Source of the DNA: Sulfurisphaera tokodaii str. 7
GTDB taxonomy: Archaea; Thermoproteota; Thermoprotei_A; Sulfolobales; Sulfolobaceae
Reading direction: 5' to 3'
NCBI RefSeq assembly: GCF_000011205.1
Contig: NC_003106.2
Location: 62,001-126,000 of the forward strand
Length of the DNA: 64,000 bases
How positions within the stretch are numbered: position 1 is the first letter of the stretch; each line of letters starts with the position of its first letter. The position numbers and the translations under genes are program-made. This document shows positions 1-8,909 of the stretch, piece after piece. The notes below the pieces were generated by a model. It searched no databases and was not told the origin of the DNA. It saw only the letters and a list, made by a program, of their open reading frames with translations.

Positions 1-864
1 CCTCCTACTCCTATTAACAGCCCTTGTATCCCTTGCCAACCTAGCAAGGTGAGCCCTACAGTAAGAATTATAACTCTCCACGGTGTATGTGTACTTCTTA
101 CTTACAACATGATTGTTGAGTACTTGATAAACTGAGTAATCATCAGTGTAATATACCTTGCTCTTGGGTAGGGTATTCAAGAGGTAACTGAAAGTCCTAT
201 AATCCCTATCACCCGTGGTGAAGAAGGGTACACCATCAGTTAATGCGTTCCATATCCACAAGTTCTCCCTCTTTGAACCGTGTCTAACCCTCACGTAAGT
301 CCAACTCTCATCAATTACTGTGGATTTTGCTGTGAAGTTCTTTAGTTGTTCTTGTAGGATTAATAAGTGTGCGTATGCCTCTATCCCCTTCCTCATCACT
401 AGACTGTATATTGTTGTTAATGGTTTTCCTTCAACCCTTGCTACTCCTCTCATACTCATTCTGTTAGTGTACTCTTTCAGTATCCTTTCCTTTTGTTCTT
501 TACTCATCTTGTGGTTTTGTGTTTGATAGAATGTTCTCCCGCAAGTTTTGCACTTGTATTTTGTTTTTCCTCTAGATGAGCCGTTCTTTACTATTTTGTT
601 TGATTTGCATGAGGGACAAGGTGGTTTTTCTTCTCTTCTCCTCTTTACTCCAAGCTTTTTAGTGTAGTAGTATAGTGTTGATGGTGGTATTCCCAGTTTG
701 GTGACTTGTACTCCTAGTAGGTATGCTGCTATTGCGTAAGCAAGGTCTTCTAAATCGTGTTTTCTTGGCTTAAAATTTAAATTCCTCAGAACCAAAAGTA
801 TTAATTGTGCAAGGGTTACGAGGTCCATCTCGTGAACCCCCATATAACCTCGTGACCCTTGCAC
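1..864 (-). CDS. IS1-like DDE transposase, partial (3' end outside window)
   Basis: This is the transposase of IS copy A. It begins at a GTG (complement of 862-864), as in copy B, and runs open to the left edge of the window. The visible product has the same N-terminal zinc ribbon and DDE core as copy B at 61607-62593, with a few substitutions (for example Asp for Asn at residue 14). No frameshift was seen in the visible part, so it may be intact. An alternative start is the ATG seven codons downstream. Confidence 0.88.
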   Translation of the reverse strand, partial: MQGSRGYMGVHEMDLVTLAQLILLVLRNLNFKPRKHDLEDLAYAIAAYLLGVQVTKLGIPPSTLYYYTKKLGVKRRREEKPPCPSCKSNKIVKNGSSRGKTKYKCKTCGRTFYQTQNHKMSKEQKERILKEYTNRMSMRGVARVEGKPLTTIYSLVMRKGIEAYAHLLILQEQLKNFTAKSTVIDESWTYVRVRHGSKRENLWIWNALTDGVPFFTTGDRDYRTFSYLLNTLPKSKVYYTDDYSVYQVLNNHVVSKKYTYTVESYNSYCRAHLARLARDTRAVNRSRR

Positions 865-1004
865 ATAAATTTTTCTAAAACAATTTTTACTCTTTACACT
901 TCTAGCTCTTCTTAGTGAGTCACATTAGAAAAAACTATTTTTATGAACATCATAATATTTTTACAAACACTTATCGAATTTGATGACTGTTTGAGAACAG
1001 TCCC
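1..1004 (-). mobile_element. ISC1173-like insertion sequence, right part of copy A
   Basis: Nearly identical to the complete 1174-bp element at 61561-62734 and in the same orientation; its other end lies left of the window. The terminal inverted repeat ends at 1004 with GAGAACAGTCCC, as in the complete copy. The element lies inside a molybdo-hydroxylase large-subunit gene, so bases 1005-1012 (TATTCTCT) should be one arm of an 8-bp target duplication whose partner is outside the window. The two copies differ by scattered substitutions and one 1-bp indel in the non-coding part near 880. Confidence 0.93.
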
Positions 1005-2643
1005 TATTCTCTAATTGGTCTAATGCATTATTTAGTGCTGGTAAAACTATCGGAGTAAATCTACTGGAATAACTGCCAGAGGATATAACCCATGGTCTAT
1101 TTGTATCAACACTGTATATTACATCTACATCCTCTGGGTTTACTCCTAATCTTTTGGACACTATTTCGGAGATTACAGTCTCATGACCTTGTCCCTCATT
1201 AGTCCCATTCACTATTACTTTAACTTTCGAATATGGATCTATTTGCACAATTACCATATCTTGAGCTGAAGATTTAGGTAAATAGTCCTTACTTTCTCTA
1301 GCTAAGTCTAAATATCCTATATTAGTACCGGATGGCTCTACTACTAGTGAGGTACCTATTGCAACCCTCTTTCCTCTTTTTCTTTCCTCATTAACCTCTA
1401 CCTTAAGCTTATCGTACAACTCTTTCATCCTTTTTACTACATTATAACAGCTGAATCCGTAGTATTTGCCTCCAGTAACTGTCTCGTATTGTGTAGTTTT
1501 TATCACATTTTTTATCCTAACCTCCATGGGATCCATACCTATTTCTCTTGCAAATTCATCTATTGCACTCTCTAATGCTAAATACAAATGCGGTCCTCCA
1601 TAACCCCTATTTAACCCAGTGGGTACTGTGTTAGTTAGGACTGCTCTATACGTTAATTTTAATGCTTGTACATCATAAGGACCAGTTAAATTTCCGTGGT
1701 TTCTAAGCAAATTTCCGGGCTCTGGAGGTCTAGGATATGCTCCTAAGTTATCTGTGAGTTCCATGTCTATAGCGTGGATTTTTCCCTCCTTATCTCCATA
1801 TATTCTTATAATCGATTCTCTTTCAGCTCCAACGGAACTTGAAGTTAAGTGTTCGTTTCTAGTTTCTATCCATTTTAATGGTCTGTTTACTAGTCTTGAA
1901 GATGCTGCAATTAAAGCCATGTATGGATAAATTGCGCTCTTAATGCCAAATGATCCTCCTATGTCTCTTGGTCCTCTTATAACTAATTTAGATTTTAATG
2001 CTTTACTTAAGAGATAATGAATGGTAAATGGTCCTTGAAAATTAGAAAAAATCTCGTACTCTTCTCCGTTATATTTGGCATAAACTTCATATGTTTCCAG
2101 CGGAGATGCAGTATATCTTGGAAATTTTATCTTTTCCTCAACTATTATATTTGCTTTCTTAATTTCGTCCATATATTTTCCGTAAATAAAAGTTTTATCT
2201 AGTACTATATTTGATTTTAGATTAGGATGAATTGGTGGCTTGGAAATTGCATCAGATATACTTACAACTGCATCCAATGGTTCGTAATCTACTTGCACTA
2301 GTTCTTTTGCATCTTCTGCTATGTAATCATCTTTTGCTACTATTACTGCAACCGGTTCACCATAATACATTGTTTTATCTCTAGCTATCGGATAATATTC
2401 TAAATTTATGTCAAGTGATAGTGGAAAGGGGTCTAAAAAATTCCTTAAATCGTTATATGTTATTACTTTTACTACCCCGTTTAATTTCTCTGCATCATCT
2501 TTGTTGATTCTTATTATTTTTGCATGAGCATAAGGAGATCTAACTATAGAAACAGAAAAATAACCTTTTATTTCTTTAGTTAATACGTCATCAATATACG
2601 AACCTTCTCCCTTTACAAATCGAAACCCCTCTTTAAATATCAT
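961..2643 (-). pseudogene. Molybdenum hydroxylase (aldehyde oxidase/xanthine dehydrogenase family) large subunit, truncated by IS
   Basis: Homologue of the Mo-binding large subunit of the aldehyde/xanthine oxidoreductase family. The N-terminal hammerhead domain (GSYIDDV, SPYAHAKI) and the first molybdopterin-binding part ([23 protein letters not shown]) are present. Reading from 2643, about 546 residues are native. The ISC1173-like element then joins at 1004/1005 and supplies about 14 foreign residues before a stop at 961. The closely similar intact paralogue at 54017-56305 has 762 residues, so about 215 C-terminal residues are lost, including the catalytic Glu motif (GEGP). The product is almost certainly inactive. 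It starts 2 bp after the enoyl-CoA hydratase stop and is probably co-transcribed with it. The motif RGYGGP is of the aldehyde/xanthine type, not the AYRCSFR loop of CO dehydrogenase. Confidence 0.9.
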
Positions 2644-2645
2644 AC

Positions 2646-3410
2646 TTACCTACCGTTAAAATTAGGCTTCCTCTTATTTAAGAAGGACTCTACGCCTTCT
2701 CTGAAGTCTTCACTATATCTAAGTAAGCCGAAAGTTTTCCTTTCAATATCAAATCCTGCGTAAAATGGTGAATCTGCAACCTCTCTTATTATTTTCTTTA
2801 ACGCTTTGAGGGCTAAGGGTGATAGGCTAGCTAGATCTTTAGCTATTTCTAATGCTCTTCCTTCTAGTTTATCTTCATCAACAATCTCATGTACTATACC
2901 CCACTGAAGAGCAGTTTGTGCGTCTATTCTCTTTCCTAACATTAGCATATAAGTAGCTCTAGATACACCTAACATTTTTACTATCCTAGTTACTCCTCCA
3001 CTTGCAGGTACCATTCCTAGTCTTATTTCTGGAAAGCTAAATTCACTTTTAGGTGTGGCTATTCTTATATCACAAGATAATGCTAATTCTAAGCCTGCAC
3101 CAAATGTGTATCCGTTTATTGCAGCTATTACTGGCTTAGTTATTCTTTCACTTGTTGATAGATCTTCTCCCCAATCTAGTAAAGTCTCTGGGTTTAATGA
3201 TAGGAATTCACTTATATCTCCTCCAGAACTAAATGCTTTTCCACCTACACCTTCTATAATTATTACTCTTACGCTCGGATCTTTGTCTAATTCTATTATT
3301 TTCTCTCCTATTTCTTTTCTCATCTCAACGGTTATTGCGTTCATTTTTTCTTGTCTATCTATTAATATTTTACCTATTTTATTCTCTTTATTTACCTCAA
3401 CCTTAATCAT
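2646..3410 (-). CDS. Enoyl-CoA hydratase/isomerase (crotonase family)
   Basis: 254 residues, the usual crotonase length. The oxyanion-hole region AFSSGGDISEF (about 59-69) and NGYTFGAGLELAL (100-112) are present. Both catalytic glutamates of true hydratases are kept, Glu108 and Glu128, so hydration of a trans-2-enoyl-CoA in beta-oxidation is plausible. The upstream strand holds TATA-like CTTAAATAATAT about 40 bp before the ATG and a GTGAT-type ribosome site, which suggests this gene heads a two-gene operon with the interrupted molybdo-hydroxylase. Chain-length specificity cannot be told from sequence. Confidence 0.88.
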   Translation of the reverse strand: MIKVEVNKENKIGKILIDRQEKMNAITVEMRKEIGEKIIELDKDPSVRVIIIEGVGGKAFSSGGDISEFLSLNPETLLDWGEDLSTSERITKPVIAAINGYTFGAGLELALSCDIRIATPKSEFSFPEIRLGMVPASGGVTRIVKMLGVSRATYMLMLGKRIDAQTALQWGIVHEIVDEDKLEGRALEIAKDLASLSPLALKALKKIIREVADSPFYAGFDIERKTFGLLRYSEDFREGVESFLNKRKPNFNGR

Positions 3411-3477
3411 ATAATATCACACTAATCTTAACTGTACATAATATTATTTAAGTTTTTCCCTTAACTTAGTAATATTT

Positions 3478-5166
3478 TTATTGTTTTTCTAATTTCTTTA
3501 TAATTTCTGGATTTTCTAATGTACTTATATCGCCAATATTACTACCACTTTCTATGGATTTCAAAACTCTCCTCATTATTTTACCACTTAATGTGTGCGG
3601 TAATTCTTTTACAAACTCTATTTCTCTGGGAACCATGTGTGAAGCTAATTTCTCTTTAACATAATTTTGGATTTGTTGTTTTAGCTCCTCTGTAGGTTCA
3701 TATTCTTTTTTAAGTACTATATATGCCTTTATCTTATGCCCTCTAACAGGGTCTTCTATGCCTATAACACCAACTTCGGCTACAGCTGGATGGGTTGATA
3801 TTACGCTCTCTATTTCTATTGGACTAACTCTGTAGCCAGAAACTTTAATTACATCATCTGCCCTACCCAAATACCAGAAATATCCATCTTCATCCATATA
3901 CGCTAAATCACCAGTTAAATAATAACCGTTCTTAAAGTTACTCTTCCATCTCTCCTCATCTCCCCATATTCCTCTAGCCATAGCTGGAAAATCAGGTTTG
4001 AAAGCTAATATACCCCTTGTGTTAGGTGGAAGAGGATTTCCGTTTTCATCAACAATCACAGCCTCGACTCCCGGTAATGGTTTACCCATGGATCCAACTT
4101 TTATGGGCATTGAGATGAAGTTAGCTATGACATATGTCGCAGTCTCGGTCTGACCGTATCCATCATGAACCGGAACACCAAATATTTGGAGACCTATTTT
4201 AACAGTATCTGGATCTACATATTCTCCGCCTGCATGTATAAATCTAACTGATGAAAGATCATATTTCTTACTAAGCTCCAGACCTTCTTTCTTTAACAAT
4301 CTTAAGGCTGTTGGTGCAGTAGAAATTACAGAAACTTTAAATTCTTCAATAATAGAATACCAAGTTTCAGCCTTAAATCTTCCCTCATATGAAACAAGAG
4401 GAATACTATTAACCCATGGTGTCCATACACCCGCAAATCCCGCCACCCACGCTGGATCTCCAGTATGCCAAAATATATCTTGTGGATGCATATCGAAATG
4501 ATATTTCCCAGAAATGTAATAGAACGTTAAAATATCCTGGGCGTGCCAAATCCCTTTAGGCTTTCCAGTGGTTCCAGAAGTATAAAGTATTAAGAAAGGA
4601 TCGTTAATTGATCTCTTTTCATATGAAATATTACCTAACCTATTACTTTCTCCTTCTATTCCATCATCAGTAGTTCTTAAAACCTTAATCCCACTTATAT
4701 TCTTAAATTTATCTGTTAGCTCCTCATGCACTATAGCTACTTTAGCCCCACTATTTTCCACTCTATACCTTATTGCCTCTTCACCGAATGTTGAAAAGAT
4801 AGGAACTATGACACCACCTATCATAGCTATTGCAATAAATGAGAAGTATAATGATGGTGTCCTTTTAGACATTATAACTACTCTATCCCCTCTTTTTACC
4901 CCATTATTTTCTAATACATCTCTAAATATAGTACCTTTTTTCTCTAAATCATTAAATGTTAACTTTCTTATACTGCCTTCTTCACTCACCCATAATAAGG
5001 CAAGTTTATCATTTTTATTATGTATTGCTAATTCTCCTGCATTTACTTCACCATAATAATTTAGCTCCTTGCGTACTCTGTCCCAACTAAAATTTCTTCT
5101 TACTTCATCGTAGTCAGTTAAATTTGGCTTTACTACTATTTTCTTATCCTTTATTATTTCTACCAT
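3478..5166 (-). CDS. AMP-forming acyl-CoA synthetase (acetyl/medium-chain type)
   Basis: 562-residue ANL-superfamily ligase. The phosphate-binding motif YTSGTTGKPKG lies at about 195-205, the adenine motif DGYGQTE follows, then TGDLAYMDEDGY and the hinge region GRADDVIKVSGYRVSP. The C-terminal lysine of TLSGKIMRR is about Lys529, the residue that acts in adenylation and can be acetylated. The sequence around HTGDPAWVAG resembles acetyl-CoA and medium-chain acyl-CoA synthetases more than the long-chain ligases at 19.4 and 37.9 kb. It would convert a short or medium carboxylate, ATP and CoA to acyl-CoA, AMP and pyrophosphate. It is monocistronic, with its own promoter. Confidence 0.87.
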   Translation of the reverse strand: MVEIIKDKKIVVKPNLTDYDEVRRNFSWDRVRKELNYYGEVNAGELAIHNKNDKLALLWVSEEGSIRKLTFNDLEKKGTIFRDVLENNGVKRGDRVVIMSKRTPSLYFSFIAIAMIGGVIVPIFSTFGEEAIRYRVENSGAKVAIVHEELTDKFKNISGIKVLRTTDDGIEGESNRLGNISYEKRSINDPFLILYTSGTTGKPKGIWHAQDILTFYYISGKYHFDMHPQDIFWHTGDPAWVAGFAGVWTPWVNSIPLVSYEGRFKAETWYSIIEEFKVSVISTAPTALRLLKKEGLELSKKYDLSSVRFIHAGGEYVDPDTVKIGLQIFGVPVHDGYGQTETATYVIANFISMPIKVGSMGKPLPGVEAVIVDENGNPLPPNTRGILAFKPDFPAMARGIWGDEERWKSNFKNGYYLTGDLAYMDEDGYFWYLGRADDVIKVSGYRVSPIEIESVISTHPAVAEVGVIGIEDPVRGHKIKAYIVLKKEYEPTEELKQQIQNYVKEKLASHMVPREIEFVKELPHTLSGKIMRRVLKSIESGSNIGDISTLENPEIIKKLEKQ

Positions 5167-5192
5167 AATTATATCATCTATATTTTATTACG

Positions 5193-5205
5193 CTTATTTA
5201 TAAGC
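5193..5205 (-). promoter_or_regulatory. TATA-box promoter of the acyl-CoA synthetase gene
   Basis: On the minus strand the sequence reads GCTTATAAATAAG, a good archaeal TATA box, centred about 32 bp before the ATG at 5166. Transcription would begin within a few bases of the start codon, giving a leaderless or near-leaderless mRNA. Confidence 0.6.
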
Positions 5206-5642
5206 TTTACGTGTTATTTCAGATTTCACTATAGTTCTTGTAATATTCGAAAGATTAATGGAAAAGTGAATTCAATATTCTTAAAGTTTGAGATAAAACA
5301 TCATATCTAATGAGAGTTGATGTTTTTGGTGATCTAGGCGGATTGTATTAGAAAATCTCAATTTTTAGATAATGAAAAGTATTTTGCTCCTTAAAATGAC
5401 AAAAGATGAAATCTATTATATAATAAAAATTATTCATTACTACGTGATAAATATTATGATTGTTTAAACAATCATATTTTTGAGACTTTAATGGATAAAG
5501 TGTTTCTTTTTTCTATGATTTTAAAGTATCGTTGCCTTTAAATTACTGAATTAGGAATCTTCTTTGCTTTCCTTATCGGACGTTCTAATACTAAATTGCC
5601 AGGATATTTCCCATATCTTAACAATTCCTAAATAATTTATAA
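5206..5642. other. Divergent intergenic region
   Basis: AT-rich region between the divergent acyl-CoA synthetase and HTH_10 regulator genes. No convincing ORF or RNA was seen. It holds one perfect 22-bp palindrome, listed separately, and near 5634-5641 a TATA-like ATTTATAA that serves the regulator gene. Confidence 0.5.
5455..5476. promoter_or_regulatory. Perfect 22-bp palindrome, possible operator
   Basis: The half-site TATGATTGTTT is followed directly by its exact reverse complement AAACAATCATA. The site is too AT-rich and loopless to be a convincing RNA hairpin, so a dimeric DNA-binding protein is the likelier reader. It lies about 190 bp before the HTH_10 gene start and about 290 bp before the acyl-CoA synthetase start, further from either promoter than a simple repressor site would be. 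Confidence 0.4.
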
Positions 5643-5666
5643 ATGATAAAGTTGCAATATAAATTA

Positions 5667-6326
5667 ATGAGAAACTTTAGCAATTACCCCATAAAGCTCG
5701 TAACTCTTCATATAATACATGAGAATTGCTGGAGTAGATATTATTTAAACGATGATTTAGTGAAGATATTGGATTTGATACCTTATATGGAGAAGAACCT
5801 TTTAAGAGTATTTGCAATAACTTCTGAAAAGGGGTATAAAACCATAGAAAAATTAAAGTTTGATGGCAAAATAAAAGAAATATTTAATGTATATAGAAAT
5901 GGTAATGGAATATTCGTAGATTTGGCTAGAGATTTTGATAGTTCTGTTCTGTCTATTATAAATAAAAATAATGGAATTGTTTTAAATACTGCAAAATATG
6001 AAGGAATGGAAATATGGAATATTCTAATTTACGAGCATAAAATTAATAGAATGCTCAAGGAATTAGATGAGATAGCACAAATTGAGAAGATTAAAATAAG
6101 TGATCATATTCCGCTTACTAATACCTTATCCGATAATGAGTTAAAAATTCTTTCAATAGCTTATGAAAATGGTTATTTCGATTATCCAAGGAAAATTAAG
6201 TCTGGAGAATTAGCTAATCTTCTCGGCATAAGTCAGTCAACATTAATTTACTATTTAAGAAATGCAGAAAGAAAAATAATAGGGCAATTCTTGAGAAAGA
6301 GCCGTATGGAGCAAACTGATGAATAA
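5667..6326 (+). CDS. HTH_10 family transcriptional regulator (bacterio-opsin activator type)
   Basis: About 219 residues. The C-terminal third (LSDNELKILSIAYENGYFDYPR...GELANLLGISQSTLIYYLRNAERK) matches the HTH_10 domain found in Bat-like archaeal regulators. The N-terminal part is an uncharacterised ligand or sensor region. The open frame begins at an ATG at 5643, but the TATA-like ATTTATAA ends at about 5641, so the ATG at 5667 fits a leaderless transcript better and is chosen here. It lies between a divergent acyl-CoA synthetase and a convergent UbiD/ADH/MFS operon and may control one of them. Its ligand is unknown. Confidence 0.8.
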   Translation: MRNFSNYPIKLVTLHIIHENCWSRYYLNDDLVKILDLIPYMEKNLLRVFAITSEKGYKTIEKLKFDGKIKEIFNVYRNGNGIFVDLARDFDSSVLSIINKNNGIVLNTAKYEGMEIWNILIYEHKINRMLKELDEIAQIEKIKISDHIPLTNTLSDNELKILSIAYENGYFDYPRKIKSGELANLLGISQSTLIYYLRNAERKIIGQFLRKSRMEQTDE

Positions 6327-6420
6327 GCATAGATTAAATCCTCTTTTGGCGTCAATTATCATTAAGCTTATTTTAAGAGATAGACCATAATAAATAGAAA
6401 AAGGTTTTTAGAATATTTCT

Positions 6421-7857
6421 TCAATTAGAGAAAATTTCACTCCACTTCTCCATTACTTTTTTACTTAGTTCTTCACTAGGTTTAACTTCTATTGGAAATT
6501 CATTTCTAATTAGCCTACTAAATGGCTTTACTGCGTAGATTATTGCCCTAGATGAGGAGTATTCCTTCAAGTTTTCTTTCCTTTCAGCCATTGGATCTAA
6601 CGGAGTACTGGTAACGTTTTTAATAACGTCTATCGAAGTTGCTGGATCAGATCTAGTACACATAGCCCATACTACCTGGTTTAAGTCTGAAGGATCAATG
6701 TCATCGTCAACTACAATTACATATCTCCCGCCATAAGCACCTAAAGGACTTGTGCTAACTAAATGCCCTACCATAGTTGCGTGACCGGCAAAAGATTGCT
6801 TTATTGATATTACAATAAATGCTCTCGAAAAACCAACTTCATGAGCCCAAACTCCTTTTATATTAGGTACTCCAGCTCTTTCTAGGAAATCCCAAATCAT
6901 AGCAGATCTTATGGGACATCTAAAATAAGAATAATCATATGGAGGTATACTAGGTGCAGTACCTAATAATATTGGATCTTGTCTATAATAAACCCTCTTA
7001 ACATCAATTACTGGACTTTTCATTCTCCCTCCAGCATAATATCCCATAAACTCCCCAAAAGGTCCCTCATCAGTTAATTCACCAGTTATGTATCCCTCTA
7101 CAGCTATTTCACTGTCAGCGGGAATAGGGAGACCAGTAACCTCACCTCTAAACACTCTGAATCTTTCTCCTATTACTGCTCCTGCAAAATTGTATTCAGA
7201 AACTCCTAAAGGTACTTCCATACCAGCAAATATTAAAAGAGACAAAGGTGGGCCAAAGGATATTGCTATTGGAGCTTTCTTACCTTTACTCAAATATTTT
7301 TCAATATGTAACCTACCGTGGTGACTGGCCTCTATAAATATTGCCAATCTATTTTTGTCAACTAGCATTACCCTATAAGTTCCTACATTAACCCAATTAG
7401 AGTCCGAGTCACTTGTTATTACTGCATCTGCTGTACCTATGTATCTCCCACCATCCATTTCATGCCATTTAGGTGCGGGAAATTTCAAGAGATTCACACT
7501 ATCGTCCTTGTCAACGTTTTCTAAAAAAGGTGCATCAGAAACCTCCAATGGCTCATAGCTTCTGTATTCTTTATAAGCATAATTTAATCTTTCCCTCAAC
7601 TTTAAGACTAGTTCCAGGTTATTTAAATTAGGGGAAAAACCTAAGGCTAAACTAACCCTCCTAGAGTCTAAAAGTGTTCCAGTAAGAACTCTAAATCCTT
7701 TCGGATAATCAACTATCTCGTCAAATAGTAAAGTGTATTTGTTTTTCTTTGCGTTAAGGTCAGTAATTGCTCCAATTTCTAAATTCCAGTTTGCTCCCTT
7801 AATCTCCCTCAAAAGGTTTAATCTTCTAACCTCTTCAATAAACTTTCTAATTTCCAT
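6421..7857 (-). CDS. UbiD-family prenylated-FMN-dependent (de)carboxylase
   Basis: 478 residues, normal for UbiD-family enzymes, which reversibly decarboxylate aromatic or alpha,beta-unsaturated acids using prenylated FMN. NVGTYR at about 157-162 supplies the cofactor-contacting Arg, ADSEIAVEG (247-255) carries the acidic pair expected at the active site, and DEGPFGEFMGYYAGG (263-277) is a family signature. VDDDIDPSD follows in the C-terminal part. No UbiX-type flavin prenyltransferase is in this window. It is the last gene of an MFS-ADH-UbiD operon, 17 bp after ADH, which suggests uptake and breakdown of an aromatic or unsaturated acid. The substrate is not predictable. Confidence 0.88.
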   Translation of the reverse strand: MEIRKFIEEVRRLNLLREIKGANWNLEIGAITDLNAKKNKYTLLFDEIVDYPKGFRVLTGTLLDSRRVSLALGFSPNLNNLELVLKLRERLNYAYKEYRSYEPLEVSDAPFLENVDKDDSVNLLKFPAPKWHEMDGGRYIGTADAVITSDSDSNWVNVGTYRVMLVDKNRLAIFIEASHHGRLHIEKYLSKGKKAPIAISFGPPLSLLIFAGMEVPLGVSEYNFAGAVIGERFRVFRGEVTGLPIPADSEIAVEGYITGELTDEGPFGEFMGYYAGGRMKSPVIDVKRVYYRQDPILLGTAPSIPPYDYSYFRCPIRSAMIWDFLERAGVPNIKGVWAHEVGFSRAFIVISIKQSFAGHATMVGHLVSTSPLGAYGGRYVIVVDDDIDPSDLNQVVWAMCTRSDPATSIDVIKNVTSTPLDPMAERKENLKEYSSSRAIIYAVKPFSRLIRNEFPIEVKPSEELSKKVMEKWSEIFSN

Positions 7858-7874
7858 ATTCTACTCTACCATAT

Positions 7875-8909
7875 TTAAGGTATTAATACTTGCCTTCCCG
7901 TTACTTTATTAGATTCTAAATTATTTAAAGCTTCATTAGCTTCTTCTAACGATAATTTGGTTATAACAATTCTTATCTTTCCACTTTCAGCCAATTTTAT
8001 AATTTCTAGAAAATCTCTTCTATTACCAGTTAGAGTACCAATAAATTCCCAACCCATTGAGTGTAACTTTAACCCAGCTTCTTGTGGCAAACCTCCACCA
8101 AAAGTACCAACTTTAATGTATCTACCTAATTTTGCTAATATTGTATAATAGTTTTTTGTAGTACTCTCAGATCCCACAAAGTCTAATATTGCATCAACTC
8201 CTCTTCCCTCAGTTATCCTCAATATTTCTTGAAGTAAACTTTGATCTTTAGCATTCATGACATAGTCAGATCCTAATCTTGACGCTAATTTTAATCCCTC
8301 TTCATTGATGTCTACTGCTATCACAGTAGAACCATATAATGCTTTAACTATTTGAACTCCGAAACTTCCTAATCCGCCTCCCGCACCTATAACCATAACA
8401 TATTTAGATGGAGTTAAATTGGCTAGTCTAGCAGCCCTATAAGCCGTAACTCCCGCACAAGCTAAAGGTGAAGCCTCCTCTACTGATAACTTATTTACTT
8501 TATATACATAGTTAAAGTTAGAAACTACATATTCAGCATAACCACCATTAGTACTTATTCCTAACCATGTAGGAAAATCACAATATTGTTCTTCTCCTAT
8601 CTTACAGTAGTAGCAATTCCCCTCTCCTTGCCAAGGATTTACTATAACCTTATCTCCTTTTGTAAATCCTATAACCTCATCTCCAACATCTTCTATTATT
8701 CCTGCTATTTCATGTCCAGGAATAAAGGGTAGTTTAGGCGGATTTACAGATACTCTCTTATATATTGTACCACTTCTTACTGATACATCAGTATGACATA
8801 CGCCCGCACTTCTTACTCTAATGAGAACTTGATTTTGCTTAAGCTTAGGAACATCAACATCTTCTAATTTTAACGGCTTTCCAAATTCCTTAATCAACAT
8901 AGCTTTCAT
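7875..8909 (-). CDS. Zinc-dependent NAD(H) alcohol dehydrogenase
   Basis: 344 residues, close in size and pattern to the biochemically known Sulfolobus solfataricus ADH. Catalytic zinc ligands are Cys38, His66 and Cys151. The structural zinc site is Glu96, Cys99, Cys102 and Cys110, with the unusual Glu ligand also described for the S. solfataricus enzyme. The Rossmann motif GAGGGLGSFG is at about 175-184. It would interconvert an alcohol and an aldehyde or ketone. Its start overlaps the end of the MFS gene by 4 bp, so the two are translationally coupled. It may be a paralogue, not the well-studied enzyme itself. Confidence 0.9.
   Translation of the reverse strand: MKAMLIKEFGKPLKLEDVDVPKLKQNQVLIRVRSAGVCHTDVSVRSGTIYKRVSVNPPKLPFIPGHEIAGIIEDVGDEVIGFTKGDKVIVNPWQGEGNCYYCKIGEEQYCDFPTWLGISTNGGYAEYVVSNFNYVYKVNKLSVEEASPLACAGVTAYRAARLANLTPSKYVMVIGAGGGLGSFGVQIVKALYGSTVIAVDINEEGLKLASRLGSDYVMNAKDQSLLQEILRITEGRGVDAILDFVGSESTTKNYYTILAKLGRYIKVGTFGGGLPQEAGLKLHSMGWEFIGTLTGNRRDFLEIIKLAESGKIRIVITKLSLEEANEALNNLESNKVTGRQVLIP

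Noticed and set aside
320-526. Plus-strand ORF repeated at 62049-62255
   Set aside because: It lies antisense within both transposase genes and is kept only because the IS copies are nearly identical.
3055-3414. Long plus-strand ORFs opposite enoyl-CoA hydratase and other genes (for example 18073-18384, 43780-44169, 57024-57320)
   Set aside because: All are shadows in the antisense of well-supported genes with clear family motifs.
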